A stretch of DNA of 64,000 nt. Source: Oscillospiraceae bacterium. GTDB lineage: Bacteria > Bacillota > Clostridia > Oscillospirales > Oscillospiraceae. Positions 8,452 to 16,692 of this stretch are shown here, in pieces. Within the stretch, counting starts at the first letter, position 1. Every line of letters begins with the position of its first letter. The notes under the pieces were generated by a model. It ran no database searches. It was not told the DNA's origin and was given only the letters and a program-made list of their open reading frames with translations. The stretch covers positions 1 to 64,000 of the forward strand of contig JAAWEH010000025.1 of the NCBI GenBank assembly GCA_022794215.1. The letters are read 5' to 3'. Both the position numbers and the translations under genes were made by a program.

Positions 8452-9539
8452 TCTTCCGAAATTTTACATTTTTCGCCCGTTTCCAACATCCGTTGGGCCA
8501 GAATGCCATACCCCTGTGTGGGATCCCCCACCAGCACATGGGTCACCGCTCCCACCAGCCGGCCGTTCTGCACAATGGGGCTGCCGCTCATCCCCTGTAC
8601 AATGCCCCCGGTGGCCTCCAGCAGGGCCGGGTCGGTGACCTTCACCATCATGTCCCGGCCATCCTCCGCCTTGGAGAACAGCTTGGTGATCTCCACCTCA
8701 TAGGAGCGCACCTCATCCCCGGAAATATTGGAATAGATCACCGCTTTTCCCGTTTTTACCTGCTCCTTGGCGGCAACCTCCATCGGCGCGGTCTGGGCCA
8801 GATCCCCCTGTTCCAGCGTTCCATAGATCCCGTAGCTGGTGTTGGCCCAAAGGCTTCCGATATCCTCCTGGTTGTCAAACTGTCCATGAAGCTCCCCGGG
8901 GGTTCCGCGCACCCCCTTCTTCACCTCAGTGACGCTGGCCTTCAGCACCCCGCCGCTTTCCAGAGGCATCAGCTGGGCAGTGTCCACATCGTTGACCCCA
9001 TGGCCCAGGGCTCCAAATTCTCCGGTGACGGGATCATAGTAGGTCACCGTACCGATCCCCGCCATGGAATCCCGCAGCCAAGCTCCCAGCTTATAGCTGC
9101 CGTCGGTGGAGCACTGAACCGCCTGAGCGGTGACCTGAACCGTCTTACCGTCCCGCACCGCCCGAATGGACATTTCCTCCCCGCCTATCTGTGTCAGCTG
9201 CTCCTGGACTTCCTCAATGGTATCCACCTCCGTGGCGTTGATGTGGGTGATCACATCACCCTCTCTCAGCCCGCAGCTCTTGGCCGGGATCACATTGCCG
9301 CCGGCGGCAGGGATCTGGGAAAAGCCCACCACCATCACGCCGTCCGAAAACAGCTTGATCCCCACTGCCCGACCCATGGGAATCACCATCCGGGGCCCTT
9401 CCGCCCCCGCCACTGCGCTAACCTCCGCAGCCCGGGCCAATGGTGCGCCCTGCCCCAGTGGGCCCAGCAGCATTACCGCCGCCAAAGCCCCCCGGAGCAG
9501 GGCCCTCCGGCCCGGCCGCCTTTTCTCTGTCTCCCTCAA
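8442..9539 (-). CDS. spoIVB: SpoIVB serine peptidase (S55 family)
   Basis: SpoIVB is secreted into the space around the forespore and triggers pro-sigma-K processing. The 365-residue protein has an Arg-rich start and signal anchor (about 12-38), a PDZ domain (about 85-165, with the GDVITHIN loop) and the S55 domain with catalytic His in FGALGHGVND and Ser in IVQGMSGSPIV, followed by GYGI. The start is a TTG at 9539 preceded by a G-rich ribosome binding site. A nearby ATG is out of frame. Confidence 0.96.
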   Translation of the reverse strand: MRETEKRRPGRRALLRGALAAVMLLGPLGQGAPLARAAEVSAVAGAEGPRMVIPMGRAVGIKLFSDGVMVVGFSQIPAAGGNVIPAKSCGLREGDVITHINATEVDTIEEVQEQLTQIGGEEMSIRAVRDGKTVQVTAQAVQCSTDGSYKLGAWLRDSMAGIGTVTYYDPVTGEFGALGHGVNDVDTAQLMPLESGGVLKASVTEVKKGVRGTPGELHGQFDNQEDIGSLWANTSYGIYGTLEQGDLAQTAPMEVAAKEQVKTGKAVIYSNISGDEVRSYEVEITKLFSKAEDGRDMMVKVTDPALLEATGGIVQGMSGSPIVQNGRLVGAVTHVLVGDPTQGYGILAQRMLETGEKCKISEDVE

Positions 9540-9880
9540 TCGACCACCCCCATTATTATTTCACACCCAGGGCAGCCTCGATTTTTTAAAAGGATAAAAA
9601 AATCGAGACAGCGCCGCCAGGCGCTATCTCTAATATAGGCAGCTTCTGAGTTTAGGACGCTGGAAATGAACAGCGGCTTTGGCTTGGCGGCTTTTACCGG
9701 CCCTGCCGGTCAGGGCCGCCCATATTTTATGCAGGGAGTTTTCGTCTTTTTCTCTGTTTTTGCCAGCTGTGTTATCTCTGTGGCTGGCCAAAGTAGGTTT
9801 CCCGAAAAAAAGCATTTCATTTACGGAAATATGCGGAAAACAAAAAATGACAGCCGCCTTTTGGCGGCTGTCATTCATCC
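9540..9880. other. Intergenic stretch upstream of spoIVB
   Basis: I see no convincing gene. A hairpin with arms CTCGATTTTTT (9577-9587) and AAAAAATCGAG (9597-9607) is followed by a small stem AGCGCC/GGCGCT at about 9610-9625. An 82-codon minus-strand frame (9630-9878) has no recognisable family and runs into the terminator of the next gene, so I do not call it. Confidence 0.5.
9842..9876 (-). terminator. Intrinsic terminator of the Bax inhibitor-like gene
   Basis: On the minus strand the arms AATGACAGCCGCC and GGCGGCTGTCATT around AAAA are followed by a T-run. Confidence 0.88.
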
Positions 9881-10615
9881 TCAGCGCTTTTTGCTCTTGC
9901 CCAAAAGCCGGAGCAGATAAAGGAACATGTTCAGAAAATCCAGGTAAAGCTCCAAAGCCGAGTATACCGAAACTTTCTTCTGCATCTCCGGGTCGCCCTC
10001 GTAGGCATAGTAAAAGTTCTTCATCCTCTGGGTATCATAAGCGGTCAGGGCCAGAAAAACGACGACGCCGATACTGCATACCACCTGCTCCATGACCCCC
10101 ACACCAGGCAGGAACCACATGACCACATTGGCCACCAGGAGAAAGATAAGCCCGCCCAGCAAAATACTGCGCATCCGGCTCAGATCAATGTTAGTGACAA
10201 ACCCAAACACCGCCATGCCGCCAAAATAGAGGGAGGTAGCTCCGAAAATAAACACCAGGCTTCTCATCTCATAAACCATAAACAAAAGGGAGAAAGTGAC
10301 CCCCGTCAGCACGGAATAGAGAAAGAAAAAGAGCCGGGCCGTACCCACAGATACCTTGTGCAGGCAGCTGGTCATTCCCACTACCACCGCCACCTCCGCC
10401 ACCAGCAGGATCAGGTGGAGAACAGGGACATAATGAAACATATAGATCACCGCCACGATCCCCGGCCTGGTCTGAGACAGGAAATACCCGGTGACAAAAG
10501 TGACTATCAACCCCACAAACATAAGCAGAAAAGTCTTTGCCGTGTAGCGGCCCAGACTTTCGTTTACGGCTCCCTGCTCCAGCCTGCGTTCCTGTTGATA
10601 AAAGTTGTTTTCCAT
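9881..10615 (-). CDS. Bax inhibitor-1 / YccA-family membrane protein
   Basis: This 244-residue integral membrane protein has about seven hydrophobic helices. The end of the sequence contains the family-typical TAYDTQRMKNFYYAYEGD and the terminal ALELYLDFLNMFLYLLRLLG, which match the BI-1/YetJ pattern where paired Asp residues form a pH-sensitive calcium leak. Its likely role is calcium or pH homeostasis at the membrane. It stands alone with its own promoter and terminator. Confidence 0.9.
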   Translation of the reverse strand: MENNFYQQERRLEQGAVNESLGRYTAKTFLLMFVGLIVTFVTGYFLSQTRPGIVAVIYMFHYVPVLHLILLVAEVAVVVGMTSCLHKVSVGTARLFFFLYSVLTGVTFSLLFMVYEMRSLVFIFGATSLYFGGMAVFGFVTNIDLSRMRSILLGGLIFLLVANVVMWFLPGVGVMEQVVCSIGVVVFLALTAYDTQRMKNFYYAYEGDPEMQKKVSVYSALELYLDFLNMFLYLLRLLGKSKKR

Positions 10616-10672
10616 ATTTCATCGCTCCTTTCGTCAGCCGATGGGCATATTTTTCATCCCATCCTTACAAGG

Positions 10673-10701
10673 ATTTTACCACCGTTCTCTTTTCTACGCA
10701 A
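10673..10701 (-). promoter_or_regulatory. Promoter of the Bax inhibitor-like gene
   Basis: On the minus strand TTGCGT (10696-10701) and TAAAAT (10673-10678) are separated by 17 bases and lie about 60 bases before the start codon. Confidence 0.6.
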
Positions 10702-10778
10702 GGGAAATTCAGCCGTCTCCCTTTGGTAAGAACAGCATCGTCCAAAGCGATCGATCAGAATATACCGAAATTGACAGG

Positions 10779-10877
10779 TGGTACCGTTTGGTTGGTGGTT
10801 GCGATCAAATTTCTACGTTGCGTGGGTGCGAAGGACTATTCTTTTCCAGAAAAGAATAGCCCCTCGCGCTCCCTAAG
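10779..10877. repeat. Dispersed intergenic repeat, copy A
   Basis: This copy shares GTACCGTTTGGTTGGTGG, then TACGTTGCG and an ATTCTTTT...AAAAGAATAGCCCC hairpin with copy B near 33750. In copy A the hairpin loop is only CCAG. Confidence 0.6.
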
Positions 10878-11346
10878 AAAAGCTTTCTGACGGTTATGTT
10901 CCCGGCTTATATGTAAAGTTAGGATAGCTCCTCCAGCCCCGCTGCCGCTACCGTCTGGAAAAAAGGCAGATATTTGCCGCTGACCGGGAAACGCCTGGAG
11001 ATAGCAGCCTTGTTAGGTCGGCGGCGGGGCCGCGCCCCACCCAGGCGGCACCGCTTTCAGCGAAGAGCGCAAAGGTTACGCTCCCTTCAGCGGCAGCGGC
11101 GCAAGAGGAACCACGGGTCGCTGTAAGGAAGCCGCCGGTCGATAGAAGAATACCCTAAAGGTCATTGCCCGAGGGACAGTCTATCAGCATAGGTGCTCTC
11201 TACGGTTGTACCGCACCTCGCCGTTCATCCCACTGGTCTGAAGCCCTTAAAAGTTCGGAGTCCAGAACCGCTTTCAAGCGGTTTTGGCCCCGGCTGGGAA
11301 GCCGGGAAAAAGGTTGTGCTCCCAACAAAGCGGCCAGAAAGTGGTT
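10878..11346. other. Unexplained GC-rich intergenic region with hairpins
   Basis: I found no gene in this long gap. It contains stem-loops: AACCGCTT/AAGCGGTT (11266-11283), CCCGGCT/AGCCGGG (11289-11306) followed by A residues, and AGGTGC/GCACCT near 11190-11215. The hallmarks of RNase P RNA, tmRNA, SRP RNA and rRNA are absent. It could be a structured RNA or a decayed repeat. Confidence 0.4.
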
Positions 11347-13794
11347 TTACTCGCAAGGAGTACGCCCCTTTCGTCTTTTCCGCAATGTCCAAAGCCCTCT
11401 TCTACTTCGGTCAAAAACGGTAAGGATCGCCCCCATAGTCGGCCAGCACAGAAGCAAAAACACCGCCAGTACCAAGCCCTCCTGCAAATTCAAAGCCCCC
11501 AAGGAAAAAATATCCTTCAGCTCCGGCACAGTCACACACACCGCCATGGCCGCCGTCATCGCCCCCCAAAGAACCCGGCGCTTCCTGTCAAAGGGCTTGC
11601 ACACCTGATAAAGCACCAGCAGCCCGATAAAGGCCATACACAGGGCCGCCATGGTGGACAGGCTCTCCGTCGGAAACCGGAAGGCAAAGGCGAAGGCCTG
11701 AAGCCCCAAAACAATGGCAAGGTCGGTAAGTCCTCCGGGGAAGGCCTCCCGCAGCACATTGAGCATAAATTTCCCCTGTACCCGGCTCTTGTTGGGCTCC
11801 AGCGCCAGGAAAAAGGAGGGCACACCGATGGTCAGCGCCGAGATCAGAGACAGTTGGATGGGCACCAAAGGGTACGGCATGTCCACAAAAATGGTGAGCA
11901 GAGACAGGCAGAAGGAGAAAATATTTTTTACCAAATAGAGGGCCGCTGAGCGCTGAATATTGTTGATGACCCGCCTCCCCTCGGCCACCACCTGGGGAAG
12001 GCAGGCAAAGTTGGAGTCCAGCAGCACCAGCTGGGCGGCATGGCAGGCCGCATCGCTGCCCGAGGCCATGGCAATGCCGCAGTCGGCGTCCTTCAGGGCC
12101 AGCACGTCGTTGACCCCGTCCCCCGTCATGGCCACAGTGTGCCCCTGCTTTTGCAGGGCTTTCACCAGCTTCCGCTTCTGCCCCGGAGTCACCCGGCCAA
12201 AAACCGCATATTTCCGGGCGGCGGCATAGATATCCTGATCGGTTTGGAGGGTGGCTGCATCCACCCACTTGTCCGCGTTTTCCACCCCTGCCTGCCGCGC
12301 TACTTCGGCCACGGTCAGGGGATTGTCCCCCGAAATCACCTTCACTGCCACTCCCTGCTGGGCAAAGTAGGCGAAGGTATCCGGCGCTTCCGGGCGGATC
12401 TGGTTGGCCAGAAGCGCCAAAGCCATGGGCCGGATCCGGCGGCCGTCCAAGGGAGCGTCCCCGGTGGGCGTCCCATCGTATTCCGCCAGAAGCAGCACCC
12501 GATATCCCTTGGCGGAATACGGCTCCACCATATCCTTTAAATCCGCGTACCGCTCCCCCATCACAAACTCCGGGGCACCCGCCACAAAGGATCCCTGCCC
12601 CGGAAAGACGGCGGCAGAATATTTGTTGGCGGAGGTAAAGGGCACCTTGACCGAACAGGCCCAGCCTACCTTCCGGTCAAAGCGGGCTCGCATGGCCTTT
12701 CCCGTCTCATTATCGGCGTCCAAAGCAGCATAGAGAGCGCTCACCGCCTGCTCCACCCGCTCGACGGGGTATTCCTCCTCATCCAGGGGCACCAGCTCCT
12801 GAACCGCCATCCCCGGCTGGGTGATGGTTCCCGTTTTATCCACGCACAAAACGTCCACCCGGGCCAGCGTTTCAATGCAGTTCATATCCTGGGCCAGCGT
12901 CTTTTTCTGGGCCAGCCGGATCATACTCACCGCCAGGGCCACGCTGGTCAGGAGATACAGCCCCTCCGGAATCATGCCGATGAGGGCCGCCACCGTAGCG
13001 GTGACCGACTGCCGCAGCCCCAGCTCCAGCACAAAATACTGTTTCCAAAAAAGGATGGCCCCCATGGGGATCAGGGCAAAGCCGATGACCCGGATCAGCC
13101 GGGTCAGGGATGCCATCATCTCCGACTGTCCCGCCCGAACCCCCTTCTTGGCCTCCAGGGTAAGCCGGGCGGCATAGGAGTCCGCCCCCACCGCCGTCAG
13201 CTGAGCCCGACAGGAGCCGGACGCCACAAAGGAGCCCGAGCGCAGCTTATCCCCCGGCCCTTTGGTCAGGGGATCCGCCTCACCGGTAATCATGGCCTCG
13301 TTGACCTGAACAGTGCCGGTGCGCACCACGGCGTCGGCAGTGATCTGCTCCCCGGCGGAAAACACCGCAATGTCGTCCCGAACCATGTGCTCGGTAAGCA
13401 CACTCATCTCCATCCCCTGCCGAACCACCGTGCTGCGCGGCGCAGCCAGCAGCTTCAGCTTGTCAATGGTTCTCTTGGAGCGCAGCTCCTGAACGATACC
13501 GATAGCGGTATTGGCAACGGCGATGAACAGAAAGGTCGCGTCCTTATAAGCGCCCACGGCAAACAGCGCCGCCGCCAGCAGCAGAAAGATCAGGTTGAAA
13601 AAGGTGAATACATTCTCCTTCACGATCTCCTTTTCCGTCCGGGTGACTCCCTTGACGGCTTTGTTGGCCCAACCGCCCTTCTGCCGCTGCTGTACCTGTT
13701 CTTTTGTCAACCCCTCCTGGGGCTCGGCATCCACCACAGGAAGGGGGAGCCGGGACTCCGGAGCGCCGGAGTCGGGAGCCTTTGAGCGTCTCAT
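11347..13794 (-). CDS. CtpE-like cation-transporting P-type ATPase
   Basis: This 815-residue membrane pump has an actuator motif VNEAMITGEADPLTKG, the membrane motif MIPEGLYLLTSVALAV in helix 4, the phosphorylation site CVDKTGTITQ, and the hinge MTGDGVNDVLALKDADCGIA. A PEGL in helix 4 rather than PEAL, CPC or TGES-type variants is characteristic of the mycobacterial CtpE group, linked to calcium uptake, so calcium is the best guess for substrate. The ATG at 13794 has AGGGTGAAG at good spacing; a GTG two codons earlier is too close. No partner genes flank it. Confidence 0.88.
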   Translation of the reverse strand: MRRSKAPDSGAPESRLPLPVVDAEPQEGLTKEQVQQRQKGGWANKAVKGVTRTEKEIVKENVFTFFNLIFLLLAAALFAVGAYKDATFLFIAVANTAIGIVQELRSKRTIDKLKLLAAPRSTVVRQGMEMSVLTEHMVRDDIAVFSAGEQITADAVVRTGTVQVNEAMITGEADPLTKGPGDKLRSGSFVASGSCRAQLTAVGADSYAARLTLEAKKGVRAGQSEMMASLTRLIRVIGFALIPMGAILFWKQYFVLELGLRQSVTATVAALIGMIPEGLYLLTSVALAVSMIRLAQKKTLAQDMNCIETLARVDVLCVDKTGTITQPGMAVQELVPLDEEEYPVERVEQAVSALYAALDADNETGKAMRARFDRKVGWACSVKVPFTSANKYSAAVFPGQGSFVAGAPEFVMGERYADLKDMVEPYSAKGYRVLLLAEYDGTPTGDAPLDGRRIRPMALALLANQIRPEAPDTFAYFAQQGVAVKVISGDNPLTVAEVARQAGVENADKWVDAATLQTDQDIYAAARKYAVFGRVTPGQKRKLVKALQKQGHTVAMTGDGVNDVLALKDADCGIAMASGSDAACHAAQLVLLDSNFACLPQVVAEGRRVINNIQRSAALYLVKNIFSFCLSLLTIFVDMPYPLVPIQLSLISALTIGVPSFFLALEPNKSRVQGKFMLNVLREAFPGGLTDLAIVLGLQAFAFAFRFPTESLSTMAALCMAFIGLLVLYQVCKPFDRKRRVLWGAMTAAMAVCVTVPELKDIFSLGALNLQEGLVLAVFLLLCWPTMGAILTVFDRSRRGLWTLRKRRKGRTPCE

Positions 13795-13857
13795 AGGCAC
13801 TTCACCCTTCTATCCAGCCTTGTCCCCCGCTATACATAGAGGGAGGAGGCGATTTCA

Positions 13858-14127
13858 TTGCAAAAACAAAACAAGCCCGACCGCACCATGACCCGTCTGG
13901 CCATCTGCGCCGTTATCTCGGCGGCGGTGGTCTATGCCGCCGAGGGCTTTTGTCAGGGAAAAAACTGGCCCCTCTGGGAAAAATACGGCCCCTGGATCCT
14001 GGATAACAAGCTCCAGACCATCGCTATTCTGGCCGCGGTTCTTTACACTGTCAGTCTGGCCGTGTGGCCCGAGGGAGAATCCACCATCGAAGGGCAGGCC
14101 ACAGAGGACTTTGAACCCTGCCTCTAA
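13858..14127 (+). CDS. Small membrane protein of unknown function
   Basis: I do not recognise a family. The 89-residue product has a hydrophobic stretch at about 14-28 and a second at about 55-71, with a short loop WPLWEKYGPWILDNKLQ between them and an acidic tail. The TTG start follows GGGAGGAGG at about ten bases; an ATG eleven codons in has no ribosome binding site. It is divergent from the P-type ATPase gene. Confidence 0.6.
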   Translation: MQKQNKPDRTMTRLAICAVISAAVVYAAEGFCQGKNWPLWEKYGPWILDNKLQTIAILAAVLYTVSLAVWPEGESTIEGQATEDFEPCL

Positions 14128-14139
14128 TAATGCCCCTAC

Positions 14140-15084
14140 TTACCGATACATGGGCACCAGCGCCGCGCCCACGATCCCTGCGTCATTTCCAAGCTGAGCC
14201 ATGCACACCTTGGTCCGCCGGGCGCTGTCCCTGGTAAATTCCTCCCGGTTCAAGGCCAGGCGAACAGGGGCCAGCAGGTTCTCCCCCTGCTTGCACACTC
14301 CGCCGCCAATACACAGAATCTCAGGCTGGAGAAGGTTGATCATGTTGGCCAAACCGCAGGCCAAATCCTCCACATACTCATCTATCACCCCTTGGGCCAC
14401 AGGATCTCCCGCCTGAGCCGCGTCAAAGGGGGTCTTGCCGTTCACCTGCGCCAAGGCGGGGGCATACCGCCACAGGGCGCTGTCAGGATGGGCTTCCATG
14501 GCCTCCCGGGTAGAGCAGATAAGGCCGGTGGCCGAGGCGTAGGCCTCCCAGCACCCCTTCCGCCCGCAAGTGCACTGCCGGCCGCCCCGGTGTATCACCG
14601 TGTGGCCCGCCTCCATCCCGGCGTAATTAAACCCGGTGTAGAGCTTTCCTCCCAGCACCGCTCCCGAGCCCACCCCGGTTCCCAGGGTGATGGCCACCAG
14701 AGATTTGTGGCCCATACCCGCCCCGGCCACGAACTCGCCCAGGGCGGCGGCGTTGGCGTCGTTCTCCAGCACCGCCGGCAGTCCCAGCCGCTGGGATACC
14801 ATCTCCGCCAAAGGCACATAGTCAAGCCCCAGATTGAAGGCGTGAACCACCACGCCCCCCTCCGGGTCAATGGAGCCAGGGGAAGCCAGCCCCACCGACC
14901 GGGCGTCGGAAACCTCCACCCCGGCCTGGGCCGCCGCTTGTCGTGCGGCGGTCTCAATGGCGTCGGCCACCTGTCCGGCCCCCTTGGGGGTGGGTACGCT
15001 CGCCTTTCCCAGCAGCTTTCCGTCCTCAGATACCAGTCCCGCGGCCACATTGGTGCCGCCCAGGTCGATCCCGATGTAATACAT
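14140..15084 (-). CDS. glk: Glucokinase (ROK family)
   Basis: This enzyme phosphorylates glucose at C6 with ATP. The 314-residue protein begins with the ATP-binding MYYIGIDLGGTNVAAGL, has ENDANAAALGEF around the catalytic Asp, the zinc motif CTCGRKGCWEAYAS and the ROK signature between. No DNA-binding domain is present, so it is a kinase and not a repressor. The second ATG of an ATG-GCT-ATG start is chosen since GGGAGG lies seven bases before it. It is likely the internal glucose kinase for sugars not taken up by a PTS. Confidence 0.93.
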   Translation of the reverse strand: MYYIGIDLGGTNVAAGLVSEDGKLLGKASVPTPKGAGQVADAIETAARQAAAQAGVEVSDARSVGLASPGSIDPEGGVVVHAFNLGLDYVPLAEMVSQRLGLPAVLENDANAAALGEFVAGAGMGHKSLVAITLGTGVGSGAVLGGKLYTGFNYAGMEAGHTVIHRGGRQCTCGRKGCWEAYASATGLICSTREAMEAHPDSALWRYAPALAQVNGKTPFDAAQAGDPVAQGVIDEYVEDLACGLANMINLLQPEILCIGGGVCKQGENLLAPVRLALNREEFTRDSARRTKVCMAQLGNDAGIVGAALVPMYR

Positions 15085-15239
15085 AGCCATACCTCCCGGC
15101 AAGATTTTTATTATACCAGGCTGCAAAATCTCCGCTTGCAAGAGCATTCAACGCCCTCAACGCCCCAGCTGCACGCAGCACAGAAAAGGCGCGAAACCAC
15201 AGGCTCGTACAGCAAACCTCCCTGCCAATATTATATAAC

Positions 15240-15277
15240 AAATCCGCCTTTCTGGATAGACAGAAAGGCGGATTTTT
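15240..15277. terminator. Intrinsic terminator after the phosphopantetheinyl transferase gene
   Basis: The arms AAATCCGCCTTTCTG and CAGAAAGGCGGATTT lie between the glk promoter region and the transferase gene, and probably end minus-strand transcription of the latter. A T-run is present on the plus strand; the minus side has TTTGTTATAT. Confidence 0.7.
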
Positions 15278-15295
15278 CCATTTGTTCATGGTTTT

Positions 15296-15790
15296 TTAAG
15301 AATTTTCTTCACAAATCGCTCCCCGCCAGCCCTCCCCAGCCAGCGCGGTAAAGACAAACCCCTCCCACCGGGCCCGCTCCCCCGGCTTGATGAGGGGGAC
15401 GGAAACCCGCCGGACAGAGCGGTGGAATATCCCCTCCCCGGTACACTTCACCCGGGCTTCCTTCATGGTCCACAGGGTATAAAAATCCTCCCAACGCCCT
15501 CCCTGGGCGAGAAACCAGGCATATTCCCCGTCGCTCAGCGCATACCGGGGCAGATCAGCGCCCCGCTTTCGCACCCGCTCCACATCCGCCCCCAGCGCCC
15601 CTTCTCCCAAAGCACACAGGGCCAGTTCTCCGGAATGGCTCACACTGAAATGGAGGCCGGGACGCTCCGGAAAATAGGGTTTTCCCTTTTCTGTCCGGGC
15701 GATCCCAGGCAGGGGGTCAACTTCCCCGGTCTCCGCCAAAAGCTCCCCCAAAAGGGCATAGGCGTCCCCTTCCCCTATCTTCCACACCAT
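15296..15790 (-). CDS. 4'-phosphopantetheinyl transferase superfamily protein
   Basis: Enzymes of this family move phosphopantetheine from CoA to a Ser of carrier proteins. The 164-residue protein is shorter than Sfp (about 220) but has the key motifs: HFSVSHSGE, ALGADVERVRKR with the metal-binding Asp and Glu, and WTMKEARVKCTGEG. GGGGAGGTGAG precedes the ATG at 15790, so the longer reading from 15892 is rejected. No carrier-protein or synthetase gene is next to it, so the target could be fatty-acid ACP or a distant pathway. Confidence 0.85.
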   Translation of the reverse strand: MVWKIGEGDAYALLGELLAETGEVDPLPGIARTEKGKPYFPERPGLHFSVSHSGELALCALGEGALGADVERVRKRGADLPRYALSDGEYAWFLAQGGRWEDFYTLWTMKEARVKCTGEGIFHRSVRRVSVPLIKPGERARWEGFVFTALAGEGWRGAICEENS

Positions 15791-15988
15791 GCCCTCACCT
15801 CCCCTTTTTGATATTTTACCATTTTTGCTCTTTCCCCCGCAAGGTTTTTCGGGTAAAATAGGGCTTGTGTGATCCGGCAGGCGGCCACGCAACGCCGTCC
15901 GGCGTCCCGGTATGTTAAAGCAATCTTAAACCTTTCCCCTCTTTCCCCTTAAAAAAGAGGCCCTATACTATCCTCATGAGGTGATCCC

Positions 15989-16690
<702 letters not shown>

Positions 16691-16692
16691 GC

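Noticed and set aside
9630-9878. 82-codon minus-strand frame between spoIVB and the Bax inhibitor-like gene
   Set aside because: No family match, it runs through the terminator of the upstream gene, and there is no good ribosome binding site.
10878-11346. RNase P RNA, tmRNA or SRP RNA
   Set aside because: The conserved cores (GAGGAAAGTCC for RNase P, a CCA-ending acceptor for tmRNA, GGTCCGGAAGGAAGCAGC-like loop for SRP) are missing on both strands.
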